From: Cryptomeria japonica
Lineage: Eukaryota; Streptophyta; Pinopsida; Cupressales; Cupressaceae
Length of the DNA: 58,000 bases
NCBI RefSeq assembly: GCF_030272615.1
Contig: NC_081415.1
Coordinates: 263,180,925-263,238,924 of the forward strand
Direction: 5' to 3'
Position numbers and translations under genes: made by a program
The notes under the pieces: model-generated
What the model saw: the letters and a program-made list of their open reading frames with translations, nothing else
Database searches by the model: none
What the model was told of the DNA's origin: nothing
Part shown: in pieces, positions 11,812 through 22,524 of the stretch
Layout: each line of letters opens with the position of its first letter
Position numbering within the stretch: the first letter of the stretch is position 1

Positions 11812-13639
11812 TGTAATGCCCATACCCTAGTCGGACTTTTAAAACCCGTTTAACCTTGATTGACTTCCTATGTGGCATTCTTGAATGGTAGATTAACCGC
11901 TATGCAATGTGTAGTTTAGATAATATAAATAAATTGTGCATACTTATTATTGTGCTTTTGCATCGATTCTCGTGTAAATGTAATTGTTTCCTAACCCTTG
12001 AGATAAATCTTGAGCTAACGCCTTCATTGAATATGTATTTGTATATGCATGCTTGTATAAATTCATGAGTGCAGGAGATTGCAGGTACAACTCCGCTTAG
12101 GGCAAGGTTCATCTCCTTTGGGATTTGCAAGGTTGAGTATGCCTCCTTCATCTTTAGAATTCGGATTTGGTGGTCATATAACGCTTGTCTTGCCTTAGCC
12201 ATGGTTAGGTGAGCATCGTGTGTGGATTCGTGGGGCTTGCTTTTCATTGGGATGCGTGTCGAGAGATTTGGAGGACTTCCTTGATTTGCGTGCCTTGCGT
12301 GAGGTAAGTGAGGTTTGTTATCCTAAGTATTAAATTCAAATTTATGAGTAGACGAGAACATTAGTAATTTAGAAATTTAAATGGGTAGCTTCCTTTATAT
12401 GATTAATCATTAATTTAAGAGATTGCCTTAAATTATTAATGTAGCAAGCTTAAGGTATTTAACTTGGGTTAGCATGCTCATTTACACATTTGTAACATTT
12501 ACGCATATGTAGTTGGGAAATTAGAATAAATAAGACTCTTGCATTAGATTAGTCATTTATTTAAAAATGTCGCTTTATTATGTTATAGCGAGTTAATTTA
12601 ATAGCTAATTTTAAAATAACGAAATTATTGAGTTATGCGTTTTAGAAAGGAAAATTTTTAAGTCATTTGGGAGATAGAAATAAATTACTCATTTTCGCAT
12701 TTTGGAAGAAAAAGGGGTAAATTATTATTATTTAAACGAAATTATTTTCTCTTTACTTGTAAAGTCGATATAGTATAAAAGTTTGATTTTTAGAAAATTA
12801 AATTAATCAAATGCCTTACCCGGGTCAATAGTTTCGAAATAAGAAGTAGGCCTAAAATTTATATTGAGAAATTAAAATTTAAAACGCAATAAGAAATAGA
12901 AGTATTTTAATTTTAATAAGGAAAGCGAATAAGATGTATTAAATAATGTAAATGAATGATTTCCATTTTCATTTTCATTCATTTTATTTTAAAAATAAAT
13001 GCCTAATTTCGAAATTGAAAATTAGGGCAAAATTAGGGTTTCTCTTTTTAACCTAGTTTTGTAAACATTTTGGGGGTTCTTTTCTTTTGGTCTTTTTTTT
13101 GGGAAAATTGATGGACATTTTGGAGAATTTTTGGTTGGAAAAATATGGTGGAGATGAAATTTGGGGGTTTTGGATGGAGAAGGAGGGTTTTGGTAGCTGG
13201 AGATTGGGACTCATCAACAGATCTTGCCAGGAACGCGAGATCAAGTAGGATCCAATTCTCAATTTTAGTTATTGTTTAAAATGGAAATGGGGGTTTGAAT
13301 GTCTTCATGCTATCTTGGTTTTAGATCCTCCATTGAATGCCAAGAATATGAACTGATATTGTAAATTGGATAGTTTGGCTGGAAATGTTTTTGAGGTGTT
13401 GTAATTCCTCATATCTTTTGTGTGTTAAAACCTGTTTGTGTTTGGGAAAAAAAAAAATGTTTATCATCAAATATCATGATACCCAAAACACAGTTCATTT
13501 AAAACGAACTTATTATTTTGAGCCTGTGCGTTTTTAATCTTTTATTATCATATTGTGGCGGGCGTTTTGGTTTTCATTGTTTCGAACCTGTATGTTTTAA
13601 AAAAAAAGATAAATGTTATCGAACTGGGCGGAGGTTTTA

Positions 13640-13885
13640 TGTAAGAAGAAGCCTTTGTTTGGGGTTGGAGGGCGGGGAGCGGAGCTCCACCCGCTCCTCC
13701 TCCCCTCCCCCGCTCGCTCCCCTCTCCCCCGCTCGCTTCCCCATTGTTCTCCCCCGCTCGCTTGTGTAGATAGCGGTGGCCGTGGCACTGCGGTGGCCGC
13801 AGGGTGCCGCGGACCTGTGGGCACCGCAGTGGCGCCGCCACTCGAGATTTCCCTGGCTAGGGTTAGGGCACGGCCTGCCCTCACT
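13640..13885. other. GC-rich island inside the 4.4-kb insertion
   Basis: A sharply GC- and CpG-rich block in AT-rich surroundings. It has repeated TCCCCCGCTCGCT units near 13,704-13,765 and a perfect 10-bp inverted repeat, CACTGCGGTG at 13,786-13,795 with CACCGCAGTG at 13,822-13,831, which could form a hairpin with a 26-nt loop. T-rich runs follow (13,887-13,970). It may be the promoter or leader of the LTR, or captured sequence. Open frames across it on both strands are by-products of base composition. Confidence 0.55.
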
Positions 13886-14979
13886 TCTTTTTTTTAAAAT
13901 GCATTTTTTTTAAAACATAGTTTTTATCATGGTTTTTTTTAATGTATTTTTTTTTATCATTCAAAAAAAAATGCATATGATATTAATATCTTTTTAATGT
14001 AAGCTATTTCAACGTTAAGTTTTATTTAGTTTCTTAATTAGAATTATGGTGGCATTAATCTTGATAAATGTTATTTGGATATTGATTAATCGTATAATGG
14101 AGTTTATAGGTGAATTAATTATTCAATCTCATTTCATGACTCATGCTCCCTTCCTGATTAAGTTCTAAAACTGTTAACTTTGCAACTGAATATCATTGAT
14201 TATATCCTGATTGTTTTTGCCTGACCAACGTCGGTCAAGACTCCATGTAGGGTACCACCAGTTAAGAAATCTTTGGTACTTGTGCTTTGATGTGTTGGAT
14301 ATGATCCGCTTCAAAAGGGATCATTATGTGAATTTCGTCCGGGGTGTCCATTGTATATTGATTGTATTTGCCTAAGTGGCAAGATGTAAAGACTTATAAA
14401 TTCTGTATTCCTAACGATATAATGCCAGAGGGGTCTTGCAGTTGAGCAGACCCGGAGATGTAGCCCTTTAGGGGTGAACTCCGAGATCATATCTGTGTTA
14501 TGCGATGTTTTTAGCCTACTTTGTTTTATGCTTTAAATTATCATGGATGGTTGTAATCTTGCATAAGTGTATGGTGGAAAATTAATGAAATTAAATCTAA
14601 GTGCATAACATTATTCATCTTGATAAATGTAGTTATTAGGTTCATAAAACATTGTAAATTATGATGATGGCAAAGTATTTAAAACATTGTAATTAAAGTT
14701 GTGGAAGAAGTATTTTGATAAGGTTAATTAAACATAGTAATAGTGGAAAGAACCTTGCTAGATTACATTATTGGATTAACTTGTTATTAAGTATATAAAT
14801 GGAATGAATGTAAAAAGGAAACAAAGTTAAAATTTATGTCACAATTCCTAGATTGAAATCTAGAGGATGAACATCATATAAATATCTATCTTTTTACCTT
14901 AGTAAATGAATCATGCCATGTTAATTATGTTTCATTACATTGGACGAATTGGTAAGTTATTTCACGCTTTAATCATAAT

Positions 14980-15800
14980 CAATAATCCTCACCAGATTAA
15001 TATGATAATCGTGTGGACTCAACTAGGCATCCATGTTGTATATTGGATGAATATATATATATAGTTAATTATGTTGCAATTGTAACCAATATACCCTCAC
15101 CAGATTAATTTTATAACTGGGTGAACTCAACTAGAAAACCCATAGGTTAATCCTTATAAAAGGAATCCCTCATGATTGCTAAAATTGAACTAGAATGGGA
15201 AATACTTGATTAGTCGTTTATACACTAAATCTTAGTAAAAGTATCTCTCTCCTATTAATTTCATTTAATAAGAAAAAAAAAAGAGATATGCAATAAGATA
15301 ATTGTATTTTAAATCCTAATAGAAGAACGTCATTATGATCTTATTACTCTAATCTTGAAATGATGAATGTTATCTAGTTAACGATACTTTAATTTGAAGG
15401 ATGCTCTCGTGTGTCCTAATGCATATCCATCTTAATGAAGTTAGTCCATCTCTTGCATTATTAAAACTTCAAATGAATTCTATGGCTACTCACATTTTAC
15501 CTTTCATAAAAGAACTTCAACTCATCAGTTGGCTATGCATGAAATCAAATGAAGGAATCTCACTCTAATTGTTGTAGTTAATCCTTAAGGAACGAATTCT
15601 TCTTATTAACCATATCTTTTAATATTTAAGAAATATATATCAAATGTGGGTGAATATTTTAAAATCAAATGATGGCATCCTTGTTTTACTAATCGTAGTT
15701 TAACCCTAAACGAATGAATCTTGTTAAGCATATTTATAGCATTAAAGGATGATGTCAAGTGTGGATGGTTATCTAAAAACCCTAATGAGTGAACTTTGTT
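14980..15800. repeat. Degenerate internal repeats in the 4.4-kb insertion
   Basis: Two imperfect tandem families. CCTCACCAGATTAAT followed by GTGRACTCAACTAG occurs at about 14,987 and 15,091, about 105 bp apart. A block starting AATCAAATGAWGGMATC occurs at about 15,543 and 15,663, about 120 bp apart. The rest of 11,822-13,640 and 13,970-14,980 is AT-rich with nothing recognisable. Confidence 0.6.
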
Positions 15801-16245
15801 ATATTTAAAATGCTTGAACTTATTGGGGGGGCCTCCTAATGAAATTATGAATTAAAGTGCTTTGAGTAATTAACCCCTCGATGGCCTCCTCACCAACCAA
15901 AGCAATTGAATGCTTCCTAAAATTATAAGATGTCAAACCATTGAACACATATATAATCAAGATCTATGCAATATCTCGTAAATAAGATATCCAGTTTAAT
16001 GGATCTAATGACGCAAGTTGAGTTGGGTGTAAGGTTATGTAATCGCGTTGGGAAACCTCTTAGGATCATTTAGCCTTCCACTGTGTTATCTAGATAGAGA
16101 TAACTCTGAGATAACTTCAATCTATCTTAATAGTGTAACTTTCCATTAATGCTCTTAATTATTATTTTATAAAAAAAATATATTTACACTCTATTTGAGT
16201 GTTTTTTAACTTAAACCCTTAGGGGTTTCCTGGCGGGGCATTACA

Positions 16246-16250
16246 AACCT
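16246..16250. other. Target-site duplication AACCT, right side
   Basis: The second AACCT directly follows GGGCATTACA; element A sequence resumes here. Confidence 0.93.
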
Positions 16251-17465
16251 GATTCTGCGAATAAGAATACTAGGGCTAGGGTTCGCAAATTAGCTGCTTG
16301 ATACATTATCCTTTCTAATGTTATCTATAGGAGGAGTTATAATGGTCTTCTCCTTCAATGCTTAAACAAGGCTAAGGTCCTTATCATTCTGAAAGAAGCG
16401 CATTCAGGTTCTTGCGGGGGGCATTTTGGGGGTAGGTCTTTAGTTCAAAGATTACTTTGAAGGGGATATTATTGGCAAACCATGGAAAATGATTCTTTTG
16501 CATTTGTTAAATTATGTTATCAATGTGATCAATATAACAATTTGATCCATGCCCCTTCCCAAGAACTTTGATCATGGGTAGCATCTTGGCCCTTTTCCAC
16601 ATGGGGTTTGGATCTTGTTGGTAAAATATATCCTCCTTCATCTCAAGGATATACTTTCATCATAACTACTACTAATTACTTTATGAAGTGGGTGGAAGTT
16701 GTTCCTCTTAGATCTACTACCGCTGAAGTAATTTGTAAATTCATTTTAGAAAACAACATTTTTTTGATTTGGGATACCTTCTCCCTTAGTTTTAGATAAT
16801 GGAACGTCATTCAAAAATAAGGATGTGAAGAAATTTCTTGAGAAATATCATATTCAACATAAATTTTCTACACCTTATTAACCTCAATCAAATGGTCAAG
16901 CTGAGTCTTCTAATAGGATAATTGAACAAATTATTTGAAAGCCTAAAAACAAGCATGGTAAGGATTGTCATACTCAATTAACCCATGCTCTGTGGGCTTA
17001 TCATACGAGTGTACGTGTTGCTATGGGTTGTACCCCTTACAATCTTATTTATGGTGTCAATGCCATTATGCCTTTGGAGTCAGAAATTCCTTCTTTGAGA
17101 GAATCTCTTAAGGGTACAGTGGATGATGATTCCTATAGAGAGAAAAGACTTCAACAAGTTGAGATGCTCGATGAATGGTGTATCAATACCCTCAAACATA
17201 TTCAAGCACATCATAAAAATTTGCAATGAAGCTACAATGATAAGGTTATTCAACATTCATTCTCGATAAGTGACTACGTCCTTTATGAGAATCAATGCAA
17301 CGTGAATGCCTTACTTGAGGAGAAAGGAAAGTTCAGTCCTAATTGGCTTGGATCATACATCGTCATGGAGGTCTATGGATCAGGTTCTTATAGGATAGTA
17401 GATGTGGAAGGTATGCCTCTCAAGGAACCCATAAATGCTATGCACCTTCGTAGACACCATGCCTA
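16251..17465 (+). pseudogene. Element A integrase, left
   Basis: The zinc-binding region is degraded (16,300-16,560). The catalytic core keeps all three acidic residues but in different frames: Asp in GLDLVGKIYPPSSQG (about 16,606-16,650), Asp in LDNGTSFKNKD (about 16,793-16,825), and Glu in NGQAESSNR (about 16,891-16,917). A frameshift near 16,765 and a TAA at about 16,879 (CAA expected) are shared with the right arm. A C-terminal frame (17,023-17,229) runs into a basic domain ending PINAMHLRRHHA before a TAG at about 17,464. It would insert the cDNA into the genome but is dead. Confidence 0.85.
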
Positions 17466-17467
17466 GT

Positions 17468-17478
17468 CCTTCTCTCTC

Positions 17479-17530
<52 letters not shown>
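17468..17530. repeat. (TC)n microsatellite, left copy
   Basis: About 60 bp of TC repeats with a CCC interruption, directly after the element A coding end. The right-arm copy (44,920-44,961) is about 18 bp shorter, matching the shift of the mirror sum from 62,449 to 62,431. Confidence 0.95.
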
Positions 17531-18059
17531 GTCTTCTTTCTGTTATCTTTTTCTTCAAAATTGGGTAATATGTTAGCATGTATTTATTAAAGTATGTAAG
17601 ATTAAATGATGTTATAATGTTTGGTCTACATTACTTCATTCTTGACAAGCATGTTTCATTTATTGTATTGTTTGTCTTGGATTATTTTTATGTAAATTGC
17701 AATAGATTTACATTTCATATGTGTTAGCATATTATACAATTTCTTATGTGTTAAGTAGAATTAAATCATGTCATGTTTAATTTAAGTTAATTAAATCAAA
17801 TTAGTCATATAGTTCTCATTCTTAATACATTCTTCCTTTACATCATCATAGTGACATTTGATTAAATACTTATTTAATTAAATCACACATGTATCAATTT
17901 AATCATGAAGCATTGAGAAATCAATCACATGGAAATTAAAATCAGATATACATGCTCATTACTCAATATGTTACCTCTAATATAAGCAATGTGTACATTG
18001 TTTAAGCATTAAAAATAACATAATCATGAGTGTCATCATATATACATCAGTACATCAAA
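17531..18059. other. Non-coding element A 3-prime flank, left
   Basis: AT-rich, with repeated TTAATTTAAGTTAATTAAAT-like motifs. No LTR matching 5,950-7,330 is present where a 3-prime LTR would be expected. Mirror copy at about 44,390-44,919. Confidence 0.5.
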
Positions 18060-18960
18060 ATCATCTCCTATCCCTAGGACTAGTAGCAGGAGGATGGTGG
18101 CTAGATGCCCTCTCCTGATCTAGCCGTGCGGGTGGCCCATTGCAGGTGTATCATGATATAGACCGTGAGTGACTCTGTGAGGAGCTCTTATGATCTCTCT
18201 CCATTATGATCCCTCAGTATGTGGCTATCTATGTCTGTGCCACCGCTATATCATGCATTGTCCATCGTAATCTGTCTCGTAGGTCCTCCACCTCTGTCCA
18301 AATAGGGGAGAAAAGGTCCTCACAACATTCAATACTCCTTTGGGATATGTGCGGTATATGTATGTGTGCAGTCACAATAAGGTCTATCACTGCATTCTGA
18401 ATCAGAGAATTCCATTCATGGATGTTAGTTGCAGGATAGAGAGAAATTTTTAATCAGTAACATTCTATATCATCAAATCTAAAGCAGGTAGAATGCATAT
18501 GTTAATCAATAACATAGCACATTACCTAGATCTCCCTCTCGCTAGTGAGGATTGGAGACATCAACTGCCTGAGCCTAGGATCCTTTGGGCTCTCCTTGCT
18601 CATACTGTCTTTGTATAGTCGGTATAGGCCAATGAGGATCAAGATCAGGACCCCTTATTGGACCCCTCTCTGCCTGCCATGGGAGACTCGGTGGATCTAT
18701 GGCTCTCGTATTCTCTCTGGAGTGATAAATTGCACTTGACTCATTCTCCTCCTCCTCCTCCTCCTCCTTTCCCTCCTCCTCATCCTCCTCCTCATCATCA
18801 TCTCCATCCCCATCTCCCTCTTTAGTATTAGGATTGCCTCCATCTCCGCCCGCCTCTTGCTCCTCTGTGTTGTCACCCTGATCATTTGAATCCTCCTTGG
18901 ATGCATCAGATCCCTCTCCATTGCCTAACTATCTCCATGGTTCGGGGTCCCCTCTATGAA
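18060..18960 (-). pseudogene. Antisense acidic-protein remnant, possibly the tail of a PMD-type frame, left
   Basis: Read on the minus strand from about 18,920, one frame stays open for about 105 codons. It is strongly acidic (Asp/Gly then long Glu runs near 18,740-18,790), followed by Trp/Pro-rich sequence, and ends at a TAG that would be CAG. Further down, another frame resembles a coiled coil (EVEDLRDRLRWTMHDIAVAQ near 18,230-18,290). The spacer PMD pseudogene also lies antisense downstream of a gypsy pol and ends in a charged, coiled-coil-like tail, so this may be the remnant of a similar antisense ORF of element A with the PMD core lost. The Arg-rich frame at 18,697-18,921 is a shadow of the Glu runs. 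Confidence 0.4.
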
Positions 18961-19059
18961 ATTCTACTGGAAAGATGGCTCTGGGGTATGTCCTCCTCCA
19001 CCATGTGATGTATCACCGGTGCATGCCCAAGTCATCTATATAATCTATTGCTATGTCCT

Positions 19060-19190
19060 GATAACATCTTACACAGGATAGATCATTCCTAAAACCAAAC
19101 CGAGTCTTAGTCACTTATTTCAAATCAAACTAGGTAACTTAGATAAACTTCTTACACAGGATAGATCATTCCTGAAACCAGACTAAATAT
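19060..19190. repeat. Short direct repeat before element B
   Basis: CTTACACAGGATAGATCATT occurs at about 19,069 and again at about 19,151, 82 bp apart, in the leader upstream of the element B Gag frame. Also present in the right arm near 43,265-43,385. Confidence 0.75.
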
Positions 19191-19291
19191 TAGTTGCTTC
19201 TCTCAATCAAAGTGTTAAATGAACAAACTAGCTCCAAATTTGATCTTGACTTCTGCATCACAAATAGCTCTAGGTCACATCAGTCAGAAAA

Positions 19292-21202
19292 ATGTTGAAT
19301 CAAACTAGAAGTGCTCATAAGAAAGATGACAGAGGCAAAGAACAATCCTTTTCATATCAAAATAATCCATTTTACATAGGGGATCCTGACAGTAATAAAC
19401 CTTTATCATTAGGTATGCCAGTTTTTTATCAACCCTTATCTCCCACTATATCTGGAACAAGACAAGAAAGACAAGTTGCTAAACATGATGCACGTGACGA
19501 TCTTAGTATACATACTACCAATAGTGATTCCTCATTAGGTGAATTTGAAGCCTCTGAACCTCTAGAAATTGATATGCAGAAATGTCAAGAGGATAAAGAT
19601 TTTTGAAAAATGATGAAGGTTATCATGGCTAGACAAAAAGAAGACTATTTTCTAGAACTAGCAAAACAAGGCGCTAAACTTCCTACTGGTTATAATGTTG
19701 AGACCCTCGTCACTAAAGAGGAAGATTTACTCTTGGTAATGGTAAATAAACAATTGCAAGCTTACGGACTGAGATCACAGAACTGAAAAACAAGGATAAA
19801 TCATCAAAACAATATTCTCTGGATACAATATGTCCATTTCCATTTGACAAAAACCTATATATGCCTCTATTTCCTTCACGAGTCGAGATCCCAAAATTTG
19901 ACAAACATGATGGCACCTCAAACCCTCAAGAACATGTCAGAGAATTTTGTGCTTTATGTATGGAGTTCATGCACAAACAAATATATCTCATGTGCCTTTT
20001 CCTGAGAAGTTTAGGAGCGCAAGCTATGGAATGGTTTTCAAGTCTACCTATGGTGATAAATTTTTTTCAAGAATTAATCCAAATTGTTCGTACAAAAATA
20101 CTCCTACAACATTCCTCATCCAGTCACTATGATTGAGCATTACAATACCAAACAGAAAAAAAGAGAACCCTTTCTCACTTTCCTCCAATGTTGGAGAAAG
20201 ATGTTCTCTAGATATTCATGGCCTATTCCAGATTTTGACAAAATAGATATCATTGTCAATAACTTGATCCCTGAATTGAAATACAAGTACCAGACGCAAG
20301 TGCACACATCATTCAACAAAATGGTAGATAATGCCCTTTGAATGGAAGATGTGCTTATAAAAAAGGGAGATATCTCACTTTGGAAAGAAACACAACCAGG
20401 ATCTAGTTCCAAGGAAAAGAACAAATATTGGAAATATGGCAAAGACAACAATAGAAACAATGTTAATGATGGAGTAGTAGACATTGTTAAAACAAACTCA
20501 AAACCCACAATATTTAACTTGGCTAGTGGCACCCAAGCACTCAAAGCAGCTGAAACTGCAACAAAAAATCCTCCGAAGAAAGTAAAAGAGTGGTTTAAAG
20601 AGAAACCTTGGCTTTTGAAACCTAAATGTGACTTCACTCCTCTCAAAAAATCATACGAATCAGCTTTTAAAACTTTACTGGCAAATGATCTAATAATGTT
20701 ACCAAACAAATCTAGACCATATGATCCAGAAGTCAAACCAAAATGGTGGAGAGAAAATGAATATTGTGAATACCATCAAAACAAAGGTCATAACACAAAC
20801 AACTGCATGAAGCTCAAACATGCGATTCAAGATCTCATCGATGCTGGTAAAATTGTTGTTGGAAATCACACAACTAATTATGATCACAAAGCTTTTAAAG
20901 ATCCATTAACTGTTTATGAACAAGGTGATTCTTTAAAATCAAAAGGAGGTGCCAAAGTAAAATACACCTATACTAACAATGATAATGTAATCAACATGAT
21001 TGAGTCTTCCCAACCTGAGTATTGCAATGTTATCATAATTAAAGATAAACAAACTGAATCACAAAATGAAAATGCTGTGACCCATTCCCAAAAGAAGGTT
21101 ACTCTCCAAGGAGCTAGTTCCTCAACTCCTGTTCAAACAACATCAAAACTACCAATTGCTTCAAACAGACAAACAAATACAATTATGACTAAATCTAAAT
21201 AG
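19292..21202 (+). pseudogene. Element B Gag, left
   Basis: Pieces in order: an N-terminal frame (19,292-19,606, ATG start); the capsid-like core (19,861-20,341) with IPKFDKHDGTSNPQEHVREF and AMEWFSSLP, split across frames near 20,060-20,140; and a 286-codon frame (20,342-21,202) with basic, Lys-rich sequence then a nucleic-acid-binding knuckle, CEYHQNKGHNTNNC (C-x2-H-x4-H-x4-C, about 20,764-20,805). Gag packages the element RNA. The TGA at 20,339-20,341 is CGA in the right arm, so this stop was gained after duplication. Other breaks are shared. Confidence 0.85.
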
Positions 21203-21469
21203 CTGGCTTCATCATCATCTCCTAGCTATAGCATTGTCAAACAATTGAAAAGAACAAATGCTCAAATCTCCATCTTTGAATTGCTAAAAATCTCTTCTGC
21301 TCATAAAGATATCCTAGACAAAACATTTCTCACCACTAATATCCCAAAAAAATTAGATATCGATTGATTTCAATCTATGGTGGGTCACCTGACTTCACCT
21401 CATTATCTCACTTTCTCTGAAGAAGATGACAACTTGAACTAAATCACCCACATAACCAACCATTGCACA

Positions 21470-21921
21470 TTGAAGCTATGATCCATAAACACCAAGTTAA
21501 ACGTGTTTTTATAGATGGAGGATCTGGGTTGAATATTTGTACCTACAATTTGTTTACACAACTGGGATTTTCTGAAAATGTCATTGATCTGGCTAAGAAA
21601 ATAACAGTCTAAGCTTATGATGAAGAAGAAAGAACCTCTAAAGGTTTGGTACTATTACCAATCAGGGTAGGACCTATAGAAAGAGATGTTATTTTTCAAG
21701 TGCTTCATCTTCCTCTATCATACAACATCTTACAAAGTAGGTCATGGATTCATGAAATGAAGGCAATACCATCTACATATTATCAGTGCTTAAAATTTCC
21801 TTATAATAGAGTTGAAGTTAGTATTTCTACTGATACAAACTACCCCTATAATGCATTAATAAAGAGTGTTGATACCTTTGTGCCTCATAATAGAGAAGCC
21901 TCTACAGCTAAAAGTTCATAA
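21470..21921 (+). pseudogene. Element B aspartic protease, left
   Basis: The active-site block FIDGGSGLNIC lies at about 21,510-21,542, and the flap/C-terminal block SYNILQSRSWIHEM at about 21,718-21,760. A TAA at about 21,611-21,613 interrupts it and is shared with the right copy. The retropepsin fold assignment rests on the D-G-G-S motif and position between Gag and RT. Confidence 0.8.
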
Positions 21922-22161
21922 ACCTTGATGAAGGATTTAGAAAAGAAATTGAAAATCACAAATACTAGCATGGATGGGTACAAGATAGAACCAGTACTCT
22001 CATTAATCTCTCTTCCTCCATCACCAAAATAGTTGGACAAACCATCAGAGGCTATGAGGACACAAATTTCAACTCCAAATGTCATATATGATGGTATTTT
22101 TGTATGATCTTCTACTTCCCTTGTAGATGAAATAGAAGAGGACGCTGTTCTTAAATGACTT

Positions 22162-22455
22162 TTGAAGGAAGATAGTGAAAACAAAGAAGTACGACATTGT
22201 GAGATTTCCTCAACACAACATGGTCCAGGCTACAAAATGATTCAACACATGGGATATTTAGGTACCGGTCCTTTGGGCAAACATCAAGAAGGTATCGTTG
22301 AACCTATTCAACTACAAACAAAGTCTACAAATGATAAAGATGGAATGCGATACAATCCAGGAAAAATATCAGACCAAAAACATGCTTCTATGTCTAAGTG
22401 GAAGAAAAAGACACAACCTTCAACTACACAGGAAGTAAACACTCAACAAACCTAG
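22162..22455 (+). pseudogene. Element B G-patch segment, left
   Basis: A frame with a clear G-patch signature: GYKMIQHMGYLGTGPLGKHQ followed by EGIVEPI, at about 22,228-22,310. G-patch domains bind RNA or helicases and are known next to protease in some retroviruses and in plant gypsy polyproteins. It follows the protease by about 240 bp, and a TGA at about 22,156-22,158 precedes it. The tail is Lys/Thr-rich. A TAG at 22,453-22,455 ends it; in the right arm the codon is CAG and the frame runs on (39,689-40,213). Confidence 0.7.
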
Positions 22456-22524
22456 GAAGAGTGTAAAAAAGACCAAGAAGAACTATTAATCAAGATAGAG
22501 GAAATAGTTAGTACTCAAGTCCCA

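Larger units (their letters stand above)
11812..16245. mobile_element. 4,434-bp LTR-type insertion (solo LTR or non-autonomous LTR element), left arm only
   Basis: The element starts TGTAATGCCC and ends GGGCATTACA, a perfect 10-bp terminal inverted repeat of TG...CA type. It is flanked by the 5-bp direct repeat AACCT, and the right arm carries the exact empty site at 46,180-46,184, so the ends are certain. No coding frame, internal second LTR, primer-binding site or polypurine tract was found. That favours an unusually long solo LTR, or a large non-autonomous element whose LTRs I cannot separate. The 5-bp duplication and TG/CA ends argue against a DNA transposon. It entered after the inverted duplication and split element A between RNase H and integrase. 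Confidence 0.9.
7726..17465 (+). mobile_element. Ty3/gypsy element A (Tat-like), left copy, degenerate and interrupted
   Basis: Domains read in order on the plus strand: pre-protease frames (7,726-8,665), aspartic protease (8,783-9,109), G-patch-like segment (about 9,545-9,700), reverse transcriptase (9,996-11,037), archaeal-type RNase H remnant (about 11,299-11,808), then after the 4.4-kb insertion integrase (about 16,251-17,465). Integrase downstream of RT/RNase H is the gypsy order, and the extra archaeal-type RNase H points to the Tat lineage. No canonical Gag domain is visible. Several stops and frameshifts are shared with the right copy, so the element was dead before duplication. Confidence 0.88.

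Noticed and set aside
13548-13897. Several overlapping open frames of 83-97 codons on both strands
   Set aside because: They fall in the GC-rich island, where stop codons are rare by composition. They are low-complexity (Pro/Ser/Arg/Gly) and overlap in four frames.
18697-18921. Arg/Met-rich small protein on the minus strand
   Set aside because: It is an alternative frame of the GAG repeat that encodes the Glu-rich stretch; the same holds for 43,528-43,752.
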